Source of the DNA: Odontocerum albicorne
Lineage: Eukaryota > Arthropoda > Insecta > Trichoptera > Odontoceridae
NCBI GenBank assembly: GCA_949825065.1
Contig: OX463845.1
Span: 25,460,728 to 25,524,727, forward strand
Direction: 5' to 3'
DNA: 64,000 nucleotides
Each line of letters starts with the position of its first letter. Position 1 is the stretch's first letter. Below the pieces are notes generated by a model, which was not told where the DNA came from, searched no databases, and worked only from the letters and a program-made list of their open reading frames with translations. The position numbers were made by a program, and so were the translations under genes. Below, in pieces: positions 37,561 to 49,735 of this stretch.

Positions 37561-38351
37561 CAGTAAACCTTGGATTGCGAGTAACTTAGTTTGCGAGTGT
37601 TTTGCTAGTAGAGCAAAAAAAATTTACTTGATAAACGAGTGAGGTCTTGCAATACGAATAGTACGTTTACGCTGTGTCTGCCGAGCGTCACGTGATCACA
37701 TCTTAGCCGATGGTTCCTCTCTCTCTCTCTCTCTCGCTGCGGGGTTGTGTGTAATCGTCGTCGGTGTGAGCGTAAAATATTTACTATAGTGTTGTGACCA
37801 CGTGTGTATGTGTGTGAATCATTTTTTTATTTTGTGTCCAAGTATAGTGACTTCTTTAGTAATTGTACTGCGACAATTGTCCCCATGAAGAAAATGGTTG
37901 TAAAAAAAGGCGATAAGAAGGAAATGATTATGGGGGAAGTTAAGAAGGAAACCATCAAGAAGCACGAACGAGTTATGCGATTGGCCGACATCGCAAGATT
38001 TTATTAGAAGTCTACGTCGACGGTTTGCACAGTATTAAATAAGAAATAAGGGGGCTAGTTGCAGCAAAAGGAGTCATGAGAATATCAAAGCAACCACCAC
38101 GTATTCTGGAAGGGAAAGTTGTCCTACACAATAATTGATAAATTCGATTACTTTATATTTCATTAAAATAATATGATATAAACATTAAAAATGTATTTTG
38201 TATTAATCATTGTGATATGAATATTTATGGGGTTTGGAACGAATCATCTGAGTTTCCATTTTTTTATGGGGAAATTTGCTTTGATATACGAGTGCTTTGG
38301 GTTACAAACACGTTTTCGGAACGAATTATGCTCGCAATCTAAGGTTTAACT
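37561..38351 (+). mobile_element. pogo/Tigger-type transposon, internally deleted
   Basis: The element is 791 bp between TA dinucleotides (37559-37560 and 38352-38353). The left end is CAGTAAACCTTGGATTGCGA and the right end, on the minus strand, CAGTTAAACCTTAGATTGCG. These are long, nearly matching termini of Tigger form. A (CT)n run lies at 37717-37735 just inside the left arm. It keeps the start of a transposase gene but lacks the catalytic part, so it can move only with help from a relative. Confidence 0.92.
37885..38110 (+). pseudogene. pogo/Tigger transposase N terminus, broken
   Basis: Starting at ATG 37885 the frame reads MKKMVVKKGDKKEMIMGEVK and then 'IKKHERVMRLADIARFY', which matches the pogo/CENP-B-type helix-turn-helix start (…EKHERGVRVVDLAREYN-like). 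An in-frame stop (TAG at about 38006) replaces the next residue. The domain continues as 'KSTSTVCTVLNKK' and then 'SKQPPRILEGKV' with further breaks. After this the sequence is terminal DNA, so the DDD catalytic domain has been deleted. Family is clear from motif order; no function remains. Confidence 0.88.
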
Positions 38352-39434
38352 GTATTAATTTAACATTGTGTGTAATAAGAAATGACTGTAATGAATTACT
38401 TTCAAATATACAATACTACATTGTACGATCGTGGTAACATCATCGATTTTTGAACATTTCTATATTCATTTTTCAAAAGGTATTAAAAGTTTTGGCAGTT
38501 ATTCGACGCATTACATATTTCATGGAGGGAATTTTATCGGGTATCCCGTTTCGGAATTGTAAAGTTCACAACTTAAATAGGTCACAAAATCAATTTATTT
38601 TTTGTCATTCAAAAATGTAAGAGCAAAGTTTTTTCATACGACTTGTTTCCCTTTCCTCATTGAGTGATTTTATTTATATAATGGAATATAAATAACAGGA
38701 TTTTATTCGTAAAGCTAGAAGAAATAGAATAAGACACAATTGAGTTTGGCTGTTCTAAAACTTTGGTAAAAATATGAGTATGAAAGACGGTTGTAACCCT
38801 AGGACAAAAGTATACCAAAAATCTATGAATGGATAGGATATAGAAACTTGAAGGAGTATGTTGTCTTACGATAACAATGGACATTTTCTAAAGACAAGAA
38901 TAGATAATGATTCCTTAAGAAAATTGGCACACACTTAATTTTAAATTAACACACAGTAAAACTACGAGTATTTGAAGAAAAAAAAACGAGCTAATCTCGA
39001 TTCATATGTTAAGTAAAACAAGAAAAAAATATCAAATAAATACTTGATTTATAACATAAGTATATTTTACAATAGTTAAATAGTACAACTCGTGATGTTG
39101 TTAGGTATAGTGAATGCTGGTGCCAAAACCCATATAATCAGTTTAGATTTAAATTTTTACTATTATTGGGTAAAAATGATGTTTAAAAAGTCAGTGTAAA
39201 ATTAACACTTGAAAAATTGTTGAACTACTCAGCACTTGTAAGCGAAGAGACAATTTAAAAAGTAAGATATGAATACCAAAGGTAAGATTTATTTTTTATT
39301 CGCGTCAGATATTATTAAATATATTATTAAACAATATAAAAAACACTCAATTCTCATATTCTGTTAATATTATATATTTGACTCATATATACGATTTTTA
39401 TGGTTAAAATACTAGATTTAAACAAAGAAAGTAG
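38352..39434. other. AT-rich DNA, nothing recognised
   Basis: No gene or repeat was identified. Confidence 0.45.
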
Positions 39435-39720
39435 TTGCTGGAATTTTGCTTATCACGCCGATTTCCCGCTGGAGCTGGCAAAGAGGATAGAACGCCATAC
39501 TTTCCTCGATCTCGACACACAAATTTCGCCTTTTCTACATCTATACATCCTCGGTTGTCCTCTACTAATCTTTCAACTCACATTTGCACTGTATGGTATG
39601 TTTGTTTTGTTAATATTTCTTCATTCATTCGTTCCATGTACCCAAACCATCTCTTCTTCATTTTACTCGACACAGTAGCCTTAAGTTCACATTCATTCCT
39701 AATCCCTTCATTCCGTATTA
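39435..39720 (-). mobile_element. LINE 3' end fragment (family A), minus
   Basis: It carries the family A pattern in complement: TATCACGCCGATTTCCCGCT, CTACATCTATACATCCTC, then TTCATTCATTCGTTCCATGT and AAACCATCTCTTCTTCATTT. The two plus-strand frames here (39400-39678 and 39435-39782) are antisense shadows. Confidence 0.75.
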
Positions 39721-39959
39721 TGTTAATAGGTGTAACTATGACCTTGTTATCCTCTTTTGAAATAAATTACCAAATGATTTAACAGATTAGCACTTGACAG
39801 TTTTATGATGAGCAGACTAACCTCTGGACCATCAACAACATTGAAAAGTCCATCATTATTTTATATCTTCGTCAAATATGATACAATTTCAAACATTACA
39901 ATTGACGTTCCTCTGTAAATGTAATAATATACACCGATTCATGTTACGATAAGAGCTGA

Positions 39960-40115
39960 AAGCACTCCGGGGGCATGGTGAGGGGCTGTCAAAATATTAA
40001 GTGACAACGTGGCGCGTCACAGCCAATCACATCACAATAAAAATACAACGTCACGTCGCTCCTGCTCGCATCGTGGCCGAGTCCTCGGAGCTTGGAGCTT
40101 GGAGCCTGCTATGTC
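39960..40115. promoter_or_regulatory. Promoter-like GC-richer block with CCAAT and CRE-like motifs (candidate)
   Basis: The block includes AGCCAATCAC (CCAAT box, about 40021-40030), ACGTCACGTCG (CRE-like, about 40050-40060) and GGCGCGTCAC, plus a short duplication GGAGCTTGGAGCTTGGAGC. No gene is visible on either side, so function is inferred from motifs only. It could also be part of an unrecognised transposon. Confidence 0.25.
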
Positions 40116-40599
40116 AAACAAAATGTGTCCTTTCCTTTTATGTATATTGATAGGGTGACTATATTTTCCAGAGGTTCAAATAAAATATTACTTTTCTCTA
40201 AAATTAGAATGTTTTATATCACTGAGTTATGTACACAAATTTAAATGTTCTCAATGACAAGTTTATTAAATTCATTGAGACTAAATATGTATTTAAATCA
40301 GAATCACGTTAGCTCTTACTATTGAAACTTGGAATAATATCTCGTTTATGAAATAAGAATACTTATTTTATATTTTTGATTTATTAGAAACTGTCTACCA
40401 ACTATCTTTACATTCTACAAATGGAGGAAAACACGTTTGTTATGAGCGTTCTAATATTGGTTACCATAGATCTATTAATTCAAAGTAGATCATCATAAAA
40501 GGTCAAATATGTATTTTTTATACTGCAAATTCAACCAATACATAATCGAATGTTTTTATAAGACATTGATTAAACCCACGTTCAACCGTGGAGCAAAAT

Positions 40600-40880
40600 G
40601 TTAGACACTTAAAGGATAAATCCATATCCTCGTTTGTAAAACTTGTAAGACTTTTTAAGACAGGCCATGAGGTAAGAAAGAATAATGGACGACTGCCGAG
40701 GAGTATTTTGAATAGTAGACCTGAATATGTTGAAAGGTCAAGACTTCAATCGATGAACGGTGTTACTGATGATGCAAGCATAGTCAGGGCATTTAATTGG
40801 ATAATCCTGGCACAGGATAGAAAGGGGAGAAGATGTAATTGGATTACGTTAAGATCCATCCGAGTTTGTAAAGCGTGTGA
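40600..40880 (+). mobile_element. Possible LINE C-terminal fragment
   Basis: The 117-codon frame 40588-40941 includes 'GVTDDASIVRAFNWIILAQDRKGRR', resembling the LINE C-terminal pattern 'W.DDI.RA...NW...AQDR..WR'. The rest is not recognisable. I favour a decayed retroelement over a host gene, with low confidence. Confidence 0.4.
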
Positions 40881-41740
40881 TGATCGTGATTATACTAACA
40901 AGGTAAATTCATCTTCGGACCGATTAGCTATTCCGATTTAGTGGCGTCAAATTATAATTTTGCTGCATTCGAAGTTTTCTGTTAAAGTACTGACAACTTG
41001 CTGGGGTGTTTGAACTCTAGGTTTTAGCCGTTTTGTAAATATATTTAATTTGTTTCAAGTAATTTAAAGAGATACTATTTTTTTCCTCAGAAATATTAAA
41101 ATCAGTTTCTGATGCGTAGTCATCCTAGAATGGAGAATATGAAGTTACCTAGATTTAAACAACCTATATATACCGTATCCTTGATAAAATCAAGGGTAAA
41201 AAATGGATTGTACGCTTAGAACAAGTAAACAGCGATAGGATAAAAATGAGCAATAAATCGAATTCCAGGAGATCCATAGAACGACACATGCTTTGATGAT
41301 AGGCATGAGAAAGAATCTGAAATACTCGGGTATCTCAAATTGAAATGTATTTGCAAATAAAAGGTGAGCCTAAAAATGACTCAAAGGACCATGGAGCTAG
41401 TAATCTGAAGACTTAAAAATATATATATTTAGAACGATTTTATCAATAAAGAAATATTTAAAACCAAAAAACCTTTATTGTTCTTAATGTGTAATATTTT
41501 AGATTCTTAATTTTCACAATTTTATTTTGATATATCAGTGTTTTATCTCCAACAATACTAAATTATTTTAATGTATATCTTACCTAAGAAAATTCTAAAT
41601 GTATAAATAATAAGAAAGAAGGTAAAAAAAAACTTAAGTTGAAGTCATGAGAATTTTCAGTACTAAGTAAATTTCTGTCTAAAACAATATGTCAGTTCTA
41701 TTATAGATAAAACTCATACTGTGTAATATTTATTTATGGT
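40881..41740. other. AT-rich DNA, nothing recognised
   Basis: No gene or repeat was identified. Confidence 0.45.
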
Positions 41741-41950
41741 ATTATATTGTATCGTTGTATACAGAGCAGCCTAACGGGTTAATTGTCGTGTGGAAATCTC
41801 TTCCAATCAGACAAATAACGTGTTAAACAAGGCTTAAGTAAAAACCAGATTAGAACCCTTTTAAAAAAACCGGATACCAGCGGACATCGAACCCACAGTT
41901 CTAGGTTTGGAAAACAGGCGCCTTATCAACTAGGCCACGGAGGAAGTCAT
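41741..41950 (-). repeat. tRNA-derived SINE, full length, minus
   Basis: This is one of the most complete copies. The A-box complement CTTATCAACTAGGCCACGGA, B-box region ACATCGAACCCACAG, linker AAGTAAAAACCAGATTAGAA and 3' block GAGCAGCCTAACGGGTTAAT are all present. It is a good reference for the family. Confidence 0.9.
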
Positions 41951-43029
41951 TAAAGTGTGTTTTAATTATATTTCATATAAACTATGTCTTCTTTCCTGGG
42001 TAGAGTCGTGTTCAAGGCATTTGTATGTGAACTAAGATTTTTTTAAATGAATATCACATTTATACTTACACGCACTTACACGTGCATGTACACAAATAGA
42101 TACGAGTACACGCAAATGCATCAGTATGATAAGGTGACCCAAAATATACAATGGTCATGATTGACAACATGTATTCCTTTTTAATGGTCTCTTGAAATAA
42201 TTGAATTCTTTTATTTCTCTCATTTCTGACGAAGATATTTTGATTATCTTTGTAGCCAAATTCCTCATAATAGGAAAATTGTAATCATTCAGCACTTAGC
42301 TTGATCCAAAGAAAGGGATATTTTGATAAATGTTAGGCAGATGACAAACATTTTTCTCATTTTCTTGTAACCAAAAGTAACGAAACAAAGAAACTTCTCC
42401 ATTTTTTTTATTAATTATGTCTATTTAATATTTTTTTCAAAATTACTGTTTTCAAAAACGTTCAAACTTATTCTTTGAGTATTCGTGTCTTGATTTTGGT
42501 ATGAGTTATTCAAGTAGAAATACTCGTATATGTTATTTTCTAAGCCCAATTTGTTTTTGAAGTCAAAAATACTCATGCCAAACGCACTCCACATAAATTT
42601 ATCCTTGATTAGATAATTCAATTGATATGCTTTAATATTTGTTGGAATTCATCACTTATATTTATTTGTAAAATAATATTTAAGAAAATAATTCAGTTTT
42701 GTTAAAAAATGTTTATACAACGTTATTTTCTCGTGTGATTTGATTTAATACGAATATATGTCATTTATTAGCGAAGGTACGCTTTCTACGTGTTTCATAA
42801 AAACACTTAGAAATGTTTTCTATTTGTGATTAAATATTTGTAAGCTGTTTCAACGAATGTTATGATTTTATGTACAAATTTTTGAAAATTCATCTGTTTT
42901 TTGGTCTTAACTACTGTGACCTAGTTAGTTAGATATTTGTCGTACTGCCCGATGTTTAATTAGTAATAGTGTAAAATACAAAGATTTTTTTACATAATAT
43001 ACCTAGGTTCGATTTTTAATCTAAGAATT
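41951..43029. other. AT-rich DNA with a SINE head relic
   Basis: A SINE A-box-like TGTGACCTAGTTAGTTAGAT lies at about 42916-42935 with no clear B box. Nothing else was recognised. Confidence 0.45.
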
Positions 43030-43380
43030 ATCTTAGTATCATTATCATTTTCAGCGCTACAATTAAGTACGGGTTCTGGCCACATTTTGAAAACTCCTCT
43101 GTCAGTCTCAGTCCTGTCAAGGTTATCAGCATTTCCTTTGAAACGTAGATCTTCCATCTCAATCTTGTTCTACCAGCTCGTTAACTTACTTTAGGCTTGC
43201 TGTTCAGGAGTCTTTTAGAGAGGTGATTCTCTTCCATTCGACACATGTGCCTGAGAATAGAAATTTTCCTATCTTAATGTACGAGTATATGAGACACAAG
43301 TTTCTTTGAAGTACGCATCATCGTTGTATCCTCTTCGTTAAACTTTGCTCTCCTGCACAGCTCGAAAAATATATTCTTAT
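43030..43380 (-). mobile_element. LINE C-terminal fragment, minus
   Basis: Minus-strand translation shows HICRMEENHLSKRLLNSKPK and then 'GRTRLRWK', matching the LINE pattern 'GHV.RM....L.K...…GR.RLRW'. Stops interrupt it. It differs from families A-C in detail. Confidence 0.6.
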
Positions 43381-44894
43381 CATATAATATTGTATGTATT
43401 ATACCTTCGTTGTACAAGTTGTTCTCATCTTTTTCGAAATTTTTCATGTTTCAGACGTGCATGCTTAAAAAGGTCTTGTCAATGTCTTCTAAACGAATTA
43501 CTGATTTTTTATTATTATTTTTAGGTATAACCAGAAACAAAATTTTTAAAAATACAAAAAAAACATACATTGAAACGTACGTCGAATTGACGTTGGTTTA
43601 ATAATATTGATGAAGGATAAATTCATATATGCTGCGGATGGAAGACGCCTATGCGTGAATTGGTTTAACGTGTGTAAGCTGTTGCACTTCAACATGTACA
43701 TAGTTTTGACAGATCAAACCCAAAATTTCGATGGCAAGAAGATCAAAATTCCAAGACGATCTTCAGGTTTAATCTGCTGCTGCCTTTCGTTAGATAGAGT
43801 TTCTAAATAGCGATATTTTTGTGCTGCTTAACAGTGCTATAAGAATAAACACATAAATTCAGATGTAAAACGGTCAAGAGCAAAACCAGTCTGGAAGTGA
43901 ATCCGCCAGCAATCAATCGAAACGGTCGCTGACTGAAGAGGGATACAGTGAGATTATTCACTAAATGTCGCTTTTCTAAAACAAGTTTTGTAGCACATTA
44001 TTTATAGATTTTAATTTAATATAAACAATGTATTTTTTTGTGATTTTATTAATTAAGTATTTTAATTGATCGTGTTTGAGTATTTTTTCTCTGTGTGTGT
44101 TGTACTATACAATGGTGATTTGTTCTGAATTGGGTAAATTCATTGAAGATACAGATATTTTATTTGTTGTTTAGAAATGTTGCTTTGATTTGTAAATAAA
44201 ACATAAGGAATGTATTTTTTCTTATAAATAAATATATTTGTATTTCGGAAATTCTTCCACAGTCCCATGCTAATGAGAATTTGTATGAATCCAACAGAAC
44301 TGTAGGGTTTAATACTGACGCTGTAATATAATCATAATTTATTTAATGAGTTTTCTTATATAATATAAAGAAAATTGCTGCGCGCTTAAGATAATTCCTT
44401 TAAATGTGATGATAGAACATGCTTACGGAAGGGAAATGTGATTTAGCTCAGAATTCATACGATAAACTTTATTAATACGAACATTCTTGTGATATATTAT
44501 ATTACACGTACGTTATATTTGTTTTATCCCCTTGCTTAAAATTCATTTCTGAGAAAAATCGCACCGTTTGAGATATATTTTACGTCCCTTCAAATCGTTA
44601 ATTCTGTATTGAATTTTCATTAAAAACGAATGAATGTTGGCATTATTTGTAAATATTCAGTTTGACTTTCTTTAACTTGCAATATATCCTTAAATCCATG
44701 CAGGCTTTCAGTATGACATAAATTATACTTATTTACTAGACAATTCACTATAAAATATATAATCCGCGAATTTATTGCTGTCTCCCGCAAACAATCAGAA
44801 AGAGTAACATAGATTCGTGTTATCTGCTGGGTGAGAGATTAAATATGGTATATTATTTAACACATGGATGACCCTTGTATTCTTGTTTGTAAGT
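43381..44894. other. AT-rich DNA, no supported gene
   Basis: The frame 43607-43810 (67 codons) is open but unrecognised. Nothing else is visible. Confidence 0.4.
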
Positions 44895-45037
44895 ATTTCT
44901 ACTAGGGAGTTAAGGCTTCGATTCTCATTGAACCCCAGATTTTTATCTTGATGAACTCAGTATAACTTTAATTTAAGGTTTCTATTAACATCTTTCTGGT
45001 TGGTTGGACGAGTTGGCTGTACTGTATATAAAACAAG
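44895..45037 (+). repeat. SINE, partial, plus
   Basis: B-box-like GGCTTCGATTCTCATTG, then TTTAAGGTTTCTATTAACAT and CTGGTTGGTTGGACGAGTTG, ending ACTGTATATAAAACAAG. Confidence 0.65.
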
Positions 45038-45377
45038 TTTAAAGCATTACAAAACAATTAAGAAATAAAAGGAAAAAATAAAGCTTTATATAGGTTTTTA
45101 GAAAAAAAAAACTGAATATTTTGAAATCTCATCAAAAGCTTGGAAAAGTTAAGAAAAATGAGAACGGAAAAGAAAATGAGGGTTATGGAAACACATTTCA
45201 CCACAGATAAGATACATCATATTTTTAAGTCGTTGTATTTATCAAGCCAATGAGGATGAGAACTTTATGGTTGCCAGTAACTTCTCTAAAAATCTGATGC
45301 ATTGAAAATCAAAAGATAACCTGAGGAAGATAAGTGATGATCTGAAATGCCAAAAACAGTATCTACTTCAACAAGGC

Positions 45378-45442
45378 GTGGATAGACGTCGAAGTCCATG
45401 GTCGGATAAACGTTGAAGTCCGTAGTTGGATAGACGTCGAAC
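45378..45442. repeat. 30-bp minisatellite, ~2 copies
   Basis: GGATAGACGTCGAAGTCCAT is followed 30 bp later by GGATAAACGTTGAAGTCCGT and then a partial third GGATAGACGTCGAAC. In the minus-strand frame 45286-45528 this yields repeated 'DVYPTTDFNVYP' units, but the frame has no other coding evidence. Confidence 0.85.
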
Positions 45443-47945
45443 AACATTAGGTAATTTTCTGGGGGTAAAAACGCATCTATTTTATTTATTATTTCGAAGG
45501 TTTTTTCTTTAAAATATCTTTGTAACAATTTTATTATGAATACAAAGTATTGTTCGTGTGTATAAATTATTATATCTTATCTTACACACAGTAAAGTATA
45601 CAAACTAAGGACAGACATTTTTAATACCTTTTAGTTCTAATCTCCAGTCACTACACTAACGATTAATTATATTTATTAATGCATACAACATTCCCTCATA
45701 ATAAATTATACGATAAAACCAATATCTTTAATGAAAACGTCACAATTTTTACCCCTCGTGAAAAATTATAAATTAACGTAAAAGCTGTAAATATATCACA
45801 ATTTCCAATGTTTGACATGTGACACGGTGTAGAGTAAATCATACATCAAGATTAATGGTATTTTCCATTTTACACAACATGAAGCAGCAGGAGCGGCCCT
45901 AGTCGAATATGTATAAGGATGCACACCTTGCGGAACAAACTATGAAGATAAATGAATAAACTAGAAATGACTCCTGAAAAAAAGGCCGTATTACTTTAGA
46001 CCAAAGTTTTTTGACTCTGTACAAATTTATTTCAGGGAAAACGACTTATCTAAAATTTAAATCTTTATCGAATTAATGAAATATAGCATAACAATGCCAT
46101 ACACTCCATAGATTCATATAAGGTTATATTGAGGTTAAGTTGCATATAAAAAAAGCATCAAACTTGTTAACATTCATCTTTGGACAATCTTAAACACATA
46201 AAAAACTTGGTTTTGTTACAGGCGACAATAATATTAACTTCAAACTGATCGATCTAGTAGTAAAGAGCATGAATACACGCAGAGGTCCTATTCAAAATAA
46301 AATGTCTACATACATATTTAAATAAATATATTTTTATTGTATATATTGCGAGTCCAGTCAGTAGACGAGTAAAATGTGCTTTACTTTCTTGTTCTATAAT
46401 GTTTTGTAACTTTGAAAACACATTCGTATGAACTTCGTTTCTACTGTTTGCTCTTAAGCCACCTCTGTTGAGATACCGCGTTTTATTAGAAGTGCATGGA
46501 AGCGTATATTGCCATTAAATGCCTTTAGCGTCGGTTGCTAAAATGTTCAATCTTCCCGCTTTAGCATAAATTTGTCACACGTGTCCTGAAAATAATATGA
46601 AAATGCAAAAGAAACATTATTATAAAATATTACACGAAAAAAACAATGAAGCATAGAAATGCCCAAACTATTTGTTCTCGTATTAGAAATTCCTTATTAA
46701 TTTAACTAGTTCAAATGAACTCCAACGTATTTATTTAAAAATAAATCTAAGTTGGATCCATAAAAACCTTTTAATGGATCAATTTTTTTATAAAATAGTG
46801 ATACAAATAAATGACCACGAATAAAAATAAATAAATTTTTTTTTTGGTCAAATAAAACAGTATAGTTATTTGTCCTCAATGTTAATATATTTAAAATGTG
46901 GTGTTGGGGAAGGACATGATCTGTCGTGAACTCAACATTAAACTTATTTGTCTGTATCTTAATTTAAGAAAGGTTCTCCTATCCATGTTCAAAATCTATA
47001 ATTCAATCGTTTGGGTATGTAGTACGAAAATGTCCAATATTATGAATCCATTGAAGGATTGATGGTTCTAGGAAGTGTTTGCTGGAAAATGATGTTGATA
47101 GGTAATTCCTCGCAATCGACAATATTATCAGTCATCCTATAGATATATAGTACAGTGCCTATGCAATATTAAGCACCCAAATAAAGTTTATTGTGTTCAA
47201 GTTGTTGTACATACATTCTTTAAAAAATCGAACCCAACATTTTAATAAGAATATCAAAATAACAAGACAACGATATGTTCAAACTGCTGTAATGTTTTTT
47301 GGCAGATTTGTAAGACTTTTTGGTGTTGAATGACGTTCTTAAAACTTATGTCAAACAGTTTATGAGCTACAGGGAAACGTAAATTCAGTAAACCCAGTAT
47401 GTACGTGATTGTACTCTAGAATTGAACCCAGAATGTCCGTTTGCTTAGTAGCTATTTATGTATTTATAAAGCTACAGTTTTAAATAAAGTTTATATAAAT
47501 TTAAAGCTAACAAATTACACGCAAAGCTATAAAAGGAAAACATCTATTTAGAGTAACAAAAAATAAAAATTAATGAACAAAATATAATTTTAAGCCAAAC
47601 GATTAACTTTCTTTATTAAGAAAACTCAAAGTACTTCATTAAAAAACATTTTCTGAAATGTTGAAGATATCAATATCTATGGCCCTATTCAAAGGGTACA
47701 ACCCGCGTAACAAAGGAAGAGCACTTGGCAAGTTAGTTCCACTTATTGCCAGTCTTATAGCATGAATTCTAATAACTAATCAACCTTAACGGCATCGAAA
47801 TGGATCAGGTTATTTGCATTAATACAACAATTAGATAATACAAGGAACGTGAGACCTGGATTTCAATTCAAAGGAAAAAAGTCAGCAAATCATTGATTTC
47901 AGCGTTCACCAAAGAAGATTTGGTTTAGATAAATTATTTTTTTAT
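45443..47945. other. AT-rich DNA with a Tc1-like solo end
   Basis: At 47153 the sequence reads CAGTGCCTATGCAATATTAA followed by GCACCC, preceded by TA, which is the form of Tc1-type termini (CAGTG...GCACCC). No matching opposite end was found. The rest is featureless. Confidence 0.4.
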
Positions 47946-48084
47946 CGCATTAATCACATTAATCCCGCTTCACGTATTTCTACCTCCTATCCCAAGGCTC
48001 TTCGGGATCATCATTAAGCCTGAAGAGAGCCTCAGTATAAGAGGTAGAAACCTATATAGCGGGTATTAATGTAATTAGTGAAAT
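47946..48084. repeat. Long imperfect hairpin (~60-nt arms)
   Basis: The left arm (47946-48003) includes CACATTAATCCCGC, TTTCTACCTCCTAT and AAGGCTCTTC. The right arm (48021-48084) has the matching complements GAAGAGAGCCT, TAAGAGGTAGAAA and GCGGGTATTAATGTAATTAG. The loop is about 17 nt. It may be a MITE or a fold-back locus; a small-RNA precursor is possible but unproven. Confidence 0.85.
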
Positions 48085-48784
48085 AATCATTTATTACTGT
48101 AAATAGAGTTCCACTTATTTAAAGCCGAAACTTTCGAAAGATTTTTTTCTCTCTATGTATATATATTTATCAAGCAGTAATCTATAATTCAACATTTCTA
48201 TAAATGTAATAGCATCTCGTTCTAAGAAGGTACTTAATCTTAAACATTCCATTGGGAGTAAGTTAAGTTTTTCATGAAACTTGGTCTGAAATTCTTACGT
48301 CTAGTTTCTCGGAAAAAGATATTAAGCTCCATTAAAGTTATGGCCGTAATAAAACAGCTTTCTCCTGGTATTATTCAATATATTATTTCGTCCATACTTT
48401 ATAAAGAGTGCACACAGCGCAACGTCACGGTATCGCATGATTAATGCTTTGCGAGCGTGAGATTTTACAAAATTATTTCTTTGGAGATTTTAAACGTACC
48501 CCAAGGAAAAGTCCTCAAACCCCAGGAGTACTTCCTCAGTTCCCCACAATAAATCTAGAGCGTGCAGGGCAAGGTGAAATTGCCTCACGAATAAATTTCT
48601 TGAGCTAATTATGTAAACTTGAGTCACAAATCACTAAGCTTGATCGAGTTGAGATTTAATAAAAACTACTGTATTTAAAAAAAAAAGGAAAGAAAATCAA
48701 CACACTTGACAAAAAGTTGCATTGATATTTGAAGCATGTTCATATCCTGATAGTATTCTTCTTAGTGATTTCCTCAATTCCGGG
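48085..48784. other. AT-rich DNA, nothing recognised
   Basis: A mildly GC-richer stretch at 48410-48560 was not recognised. Confidence 0.4.
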
Positions 48785-49300
48785 GATCGTTATCAGCATG
48801 GTCGTTAACCATCTGACTAACCATAAGCGTTCTCTTGCCCTATGCAGTGTCTCTAAAAAATAAGCAGCTCGTTGCTTTTTTCACCTCACTCATCGGATGG
48901 GTGCACGGTCTCTGCTCCTTTTGCCGTTCACACTTCCTGTCAGAATTGAGTGATCCTCACCAAACGTTGTGTGTCCAAAGTATTATCACAGGGAGATGCG
49001 TTTCAACCCCGGGCTATTCTACAATCAATTAATGGATTATTCTAATATTCCTTAGAATGCGCAAGAGCTGCCTCCATCGTCATATCCCAAAGGTTTCAAT
49101 ACTTTGTATATTGCATGTCTTAAGTGTCCAGGTCTCCGCACTTTTAAAAAAATGGAGAAAATGAGAGACCAATCGAATCTTAGTTGTTTTTAGGATTAAA
49201 TCACTTTAATGTGACTCATCGCTCCATTGCAATCTGGATTCCGCGCATTATATATCCATCCCTGAAACACCTGTCAATGATCAACAAGTCCAGGTAAACA
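48785..49300 (-). mobile_element. LINE 3' fragment (family B), minus
   Basis: It resembles 10680-11475 in order and content: complement of CTCTGCTCCTTTTGCCGTTC with CACACTTCCTGTCAGAATTG, then CACAGGGAGATGCG. On the minus strand a GSVNGKRSRDRA-like block corresponds to the LINE C terminus. Stops are frequent. Confidence 0.65.
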
Positions 49301-49549
49301 AAGTCATGCACGTGTTATAAGTCCAACAGCTTATTTGTTTTTGTAGCCGTATTTGCACAATCAATGTGAGTTTTCATTTATTACTAATTAATGCGCAAGT
49401 CAAGTAGTTTACTCTCCAACTCTATACTATGATTTACTTTGCCCGTTTATTTTTACTGCAAGCAACATGTGTAACTAACCACAAGTAGCTGATTTTCATT
49501 CCTCCTCCAGTCCACTAATCTAAAGCTATAGTATTATATAAACAGAGAA

Positions 49550-49735
49550 AACAAGTATTGTCGCCTGTGCACGTGTGGTAATATTTCAAAAACGTATGTT
49601 GGCGAACAGTGAAAAAATGTACCTACTCCAGTGGTTTTTAACCCAAAGGAATTACTGGGGCTGATGATAATATTATCTCTCAGCTATGCTATTTAACATA
49701 TTCGTACGATAAATAAATGTACATTGAGAAACACC
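49550..49735 (+). repeat. SINE type-B body without head
   Basis: ACCTACTCCAGTGGTTTTTA, then TGATGATAATATTATCTCTC and AGCTATGCTATTTAACAT, the body shared with 27683-27960 and 51350-51690. The tRNA head is absent. Confidence 0.65.

Noticed and set aside
42101..42130. TACGAGTACACG and CACTTACACG repeats as a minisatellite
   Set aside because: Units are too irregular; only the TACGAGTA word itself is notable and is reported separately.
43607..43810. 67-codon plus-strand frame MMKDKFIYAADGRR...
   Set aside because: No recognisable domain and no conserved context; likely chance.
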